DNA of 6,416 nucleotides. Origin: DASUMP01 sp036277635 (GTDB taxonomy: Bacteria; Actinomycetota; Acidimicrobiia; IMCC26256; PALSA-610). Each line of letters begins with the position of its first letter. Position 1 is the first letter of the stretch. The notes beneath the pieces are model-generated. The model saw only the letters and a program-made list of their open reading frames with translations. It had not been told where the DNA came from and made no database searches. The translations under genes and the position numbers were made by a program. Shown piece by piece: positions 5,029 through 6,416 of this stretch. The stretch lies in assembly GCA_036277635.1 (NCBI GenBank), contig DASUMP010000216.1, positions 1-6,416 of the forward strand, given 5' to 3'.

Positions 5029-6150
5029 GTGGGGAACGACGACCAGCCGCTGTCGCGCGACGGACGCGACGGTGTCGAACGCGACGACACGCGCGCCGGC
5101 GCGGTCCGCCTCGACGGCGTCACCAAGCACTTCGGCGACGTGCGCGCGGTCGACGGCGTCGATCTGGTCGTGGCCGACGGCGAGTTCTTCTCGATGCTCG
5201 GTCCCTCCGGCTCGGGCAAGACCACGTGCTTGCGGCTCATCGCCGGCTTCGAGCACCCCACGACGGGCACCGTCTCGCTCGACGGCGAAGACGTGACCCG
5301 TCTCGCGCCCTACGAGCGCGACGTGAACACCGTCTTCCAGGACTACGCGCTGTTCCCCCACATGACGGTCGAACAGAACGTCGGCTACGGCTTGATGGTC
5401 CGCAAGGTGCCGAAGTCGGAACGCGCCCGGCGCGTCGCGGACGCACTCGCGATGGTGCACCTCGCCGACTTCGGCGCCCGCCGTCCGGCGCAGCTCTCGG
5501 GCGGGCAGCGCCAACGCGTGGCGCTCGCGCGCGCGCTCGTCGTCCGGCCGCGCGTGCTGCTCCTCGACGAGCCGCTCGGCGCCCTCGACCTGAAGCTGCG
5601 TCAAGCGATGCAGCTCGAGCTGAAGTCGATCCAACGCGAGGTGGGCATCACGTTCATCTACGTGACCCACGACCAGGAAGAGGCGCTCACGATGAGCGAC
5701 CGCCTCGCGGTGTTCAACCACGGCCGTGTCGAACAAGTGGGGACACCCGCCGAGGTCTACGAGCACCCACGCACCGCGTTCGTCGCCGGCTTCGTCGGCA
5801 TCTCGAACGTCGTTCCCGGCAACGTTGCCGCCGCGCTGACCGGATCCGACTCGCCGTTCAGCATCCGTCCCGAGAAGATCACGCTGCACGGCTCGGGCGA
5901 CGGGGGCGGCGGAGGCGTGCGGGCGGCGGGCATCGTGCGCGATGTGGTCTACCTCGGCGCGCACACTCGCTACCTCGTCGAGCTCGACGCGGGCGTCGAC
6001 CTCACCGTCGTGCGCCAGAACCTCGACGAAGACGCCGGCGACGTCGCCGGCGCGAAGGGTCGAAACGTCGTGGTCTCGTGGGACCCGGCGTCACAGCGTG
6101 CGCTCGACGGAGGCGTTCCTTCGCTCGAGCCCGGAGCACCGGTCGGTTGA
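5029..6150 (+). CDS. potA: PotA-like ABC transporter ATP-binding protein (spermidine/putrescine type)
   Basis: This 373-residue ATPase powers an importer at the inner face of the membrane. All nucleotide-binding motifs are present: Walker A GPSGSGKTT (58-66), Q-loop Gln104 in VFQDYALFPHMTV, signature LSGGQRQRVALARAL (156-170), Walker B VLLLDEP (176-182), D-loop GALDLKL and switch His214 in YVTHDQEEALTMSDR. The region VGTPAEVYEHPRTAFVAGFVG (about 237-257, followed by SNVVPG) and the IRPEKI segment (279-284) mark the PotA/MalK-type C-terminal TOBE domain, here with a glycine-rich insert (288-296). PotA-type function is preferred over sugar or iron import because a PotD-like lipoprotein follows 30 bases on. 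The length suits the family. GTG 5029 was chosen; an in-frame GTG at 4930 would add 33 unconserved residues across the two repeats. Permease genes would be expected beyond the right edge. Confidence 0.88.
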   Translation: MGNDDQPLSRDGRDGVERDDTRAGAVRLDGVTKHFGDVRAVDGVDLVVADGEFFSMLGPSGSGKTTCLRLIAGFEHPTTGTVSLDGEDVTRLAPYERDVNTVFQDYALFPHMTVEQNVGYGLMVRKVPKSERARRVADALAMVHLADFGARRPAQLSGGQRQRVALARALVVRPRVLLLDEPLGALDLKLRQAMQLELKSIQREVGITFIYVTHDQEEALTMSDRLAVFNHGRVEQVGTPAEVYEHPRTAFVAGFVGISNVVPGNVAAALTGSDSPFSIRPEKITLHGSGDGGGGGVRAAGIVRDVVYLGAHTRYLVELDAGVDLTVVRQNLDEDAGDVAGAKGRNVVVSWDPASQRALDGGVPSLEPGAPVG

Positions 6151-6158
6151 TCCGACCG
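6140..6158 (+). promoter_or_regulatory. Small stem-loop over the potA-like stop codon
   Basis: CGGTCGG (6140-6146) and CCGACCG (6152-6158) form a 7-bp stem with the loop TTGAT; the loop contains the potA-like TGA. Without a T-tract it is more likely an mRNA stability or partial attenuation element between the ATPase and binding-protein genes than a full terminator. It could also be chance in GC-rich DNA. Confidence 0.3.
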
Positions 6159-6167
6159 CCAACCAGC

Positions 6168-6173
6168 AAGGAG
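6168..6173 (+). promoter_or_regulatory. Strong Shine-Dalgarno sequence (AAGGAG) for the potD-like gene
   Basis: AAGGAG ends 7 nt before ATG 6181 and is the only canonical ribosome binding site in the window. It fixes the start and fits an operon-internal gene whose product is needed in excess over the ATPase. Confidence 0.85.
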
Positions 6174-6180
6174 AAACCTG

Positions 6181-6416
6181 ATGCATCGATACCGGAGGCT
6201 GTTCGCAGTCCTCGCGGCACTCGTGCTCGTGGTCGCCGCGTGCGGTGACGACGACGAGGAGCCGAGTGGCGGCGGCGACGGCGGCGGCGATTCGTCCGGC
6301 CCGATCGAAGAGATCGGCGAGGGCGAAGGCGAAGTCGTCATCATCGCGTGGCCGGGCTACATCGAACGGGGCGAGACCGACCCGGCCTACGACTGGGTGA
6401 CCGAGTTCGAAGAGGA
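6181..6416 (+). CDS. PotD-like polyamine ABC transporter substrate-binding lipoprotein (3' partial)
   Basis: Only the first 78 codons are in view; the gene runs off the right edge. Residues 1-21 are a lipoprotein signal: basic MHRYRR, hydrophobic LFAVLAALVLVVAAC, with lipobox VAAC and Cys21 as the lipidated residue. An acidic and glycine/serine-rich linker (22 to about 50) follows, as expected for a tether holding the protein at the outer face of the membrane. The mature domain begins with GEVVIIAWPGYIERG (about 51-65) and YDWVTEFEE, matching the first strand and helix of spermidine/putrescine-type (PotD/PotF) solute-binding proteins. It would capture the substrate for the transporter energised by the potA-like ATPase 30 bases upstream. 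The ligand is inferred from the family; betaine or other cations are not excluded because most of the binding site is missing. Confidence 0.8.
   Translation, partial: MHRYRRLFAVLAALVLVVAACGDDDEEPSGGGDGGGDSSGPIEEIGEGEGEVVIIAWPGYIERGETDPAYDWVTEFEE

Noticed and set aside
4741..5964. Open frame of 407 codons on the minus strand
   Set aside because: It is antisense to the potA-like gene, whose ATPase motifs are complete, and shows no domain of its own.
4533..6248. Open frame of 571 codons on the plus strand
   Set aside because: It overlaps the acyltransferase on the other strand and the whole potA-like gene in another frame; its translation is mostly arginine-rich low complexity.

Overview
The window is a GC-rich, gene-dense stretch of bacterial chromosome. 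Codons end mostly in G or C, start codons are ATG and GTG, and all six gene ends in view are TGA. The base composition and the style of the first substrate-binding protein (Cys-Val-Pro-Ala-Phe followed by a GDNGGAT segment) suggest a high-GC actinobacterium, possibly class Acidimicrobiia. That placement is inference, because no rRNA or other marker gene is present.

Layout: (1) the 3' part of a branched-chain-amino-acid-type ABC transporter substrate-binding protein, cut by the left edge (to 1441). (2) A PLP-dependent lyase/decarboxylase of the sphingosine-1-phosphate lyase type (1462-2685). (3) A near-perfect 16-bp-stem palindrome directly after its stop (2686-2725). (4) A peroxiredoxin-like gene (2755-3231) interrupted by one in-frame TGA exactly where the family has the first cysteine of its CxxC motif. 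(5) An alpha/beta hydrolase (3293-4234). (6) A convergent hexapeptide-repeat acyltransferase on the minus strand (4238-4885). (7) A divergent intergenic region with an inverted repeat and a direct repeat. (8) A PotA-like polyamine ABC transporter ATPase (5029-6150), followed by a PotD-like lipoprotein (6181 to the right edge) with a strong ribosome binding site. Items in (8) form an operon that probably continues with permease genes outside the window.

The main discovery candidate is the peroxiredoxin-like gene. It is best read as a selenoprotein with a UxxC active site (Sec48, Cys51). Both halves match one Prx-like fold in the same frame. A compact hairpin with loop AGUU lies 20-35 nt after the TGA, in the position and shape expected of a bacterial SECIS element. 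The Sec machinery (selA, selB, selC, selD) is not in the window, so its presence elsewhere in the genome is the decisive check.

A second pattern is that three genes (the lyase, the peroxiredoxin and the acyltransferase) have a TANNNT -10-like hexamer 6-7 nt before the start codon and no Shine-Dalgarno sequence. This fits leaderless transcription, whereas the operon-internal potD-like gene has a canonical AAGGAG. The lyase, peroxiredoxin and hydrolase are therefore probably separate neighbours rather than one pathway; nothing in the sequence ties them to a shared function.
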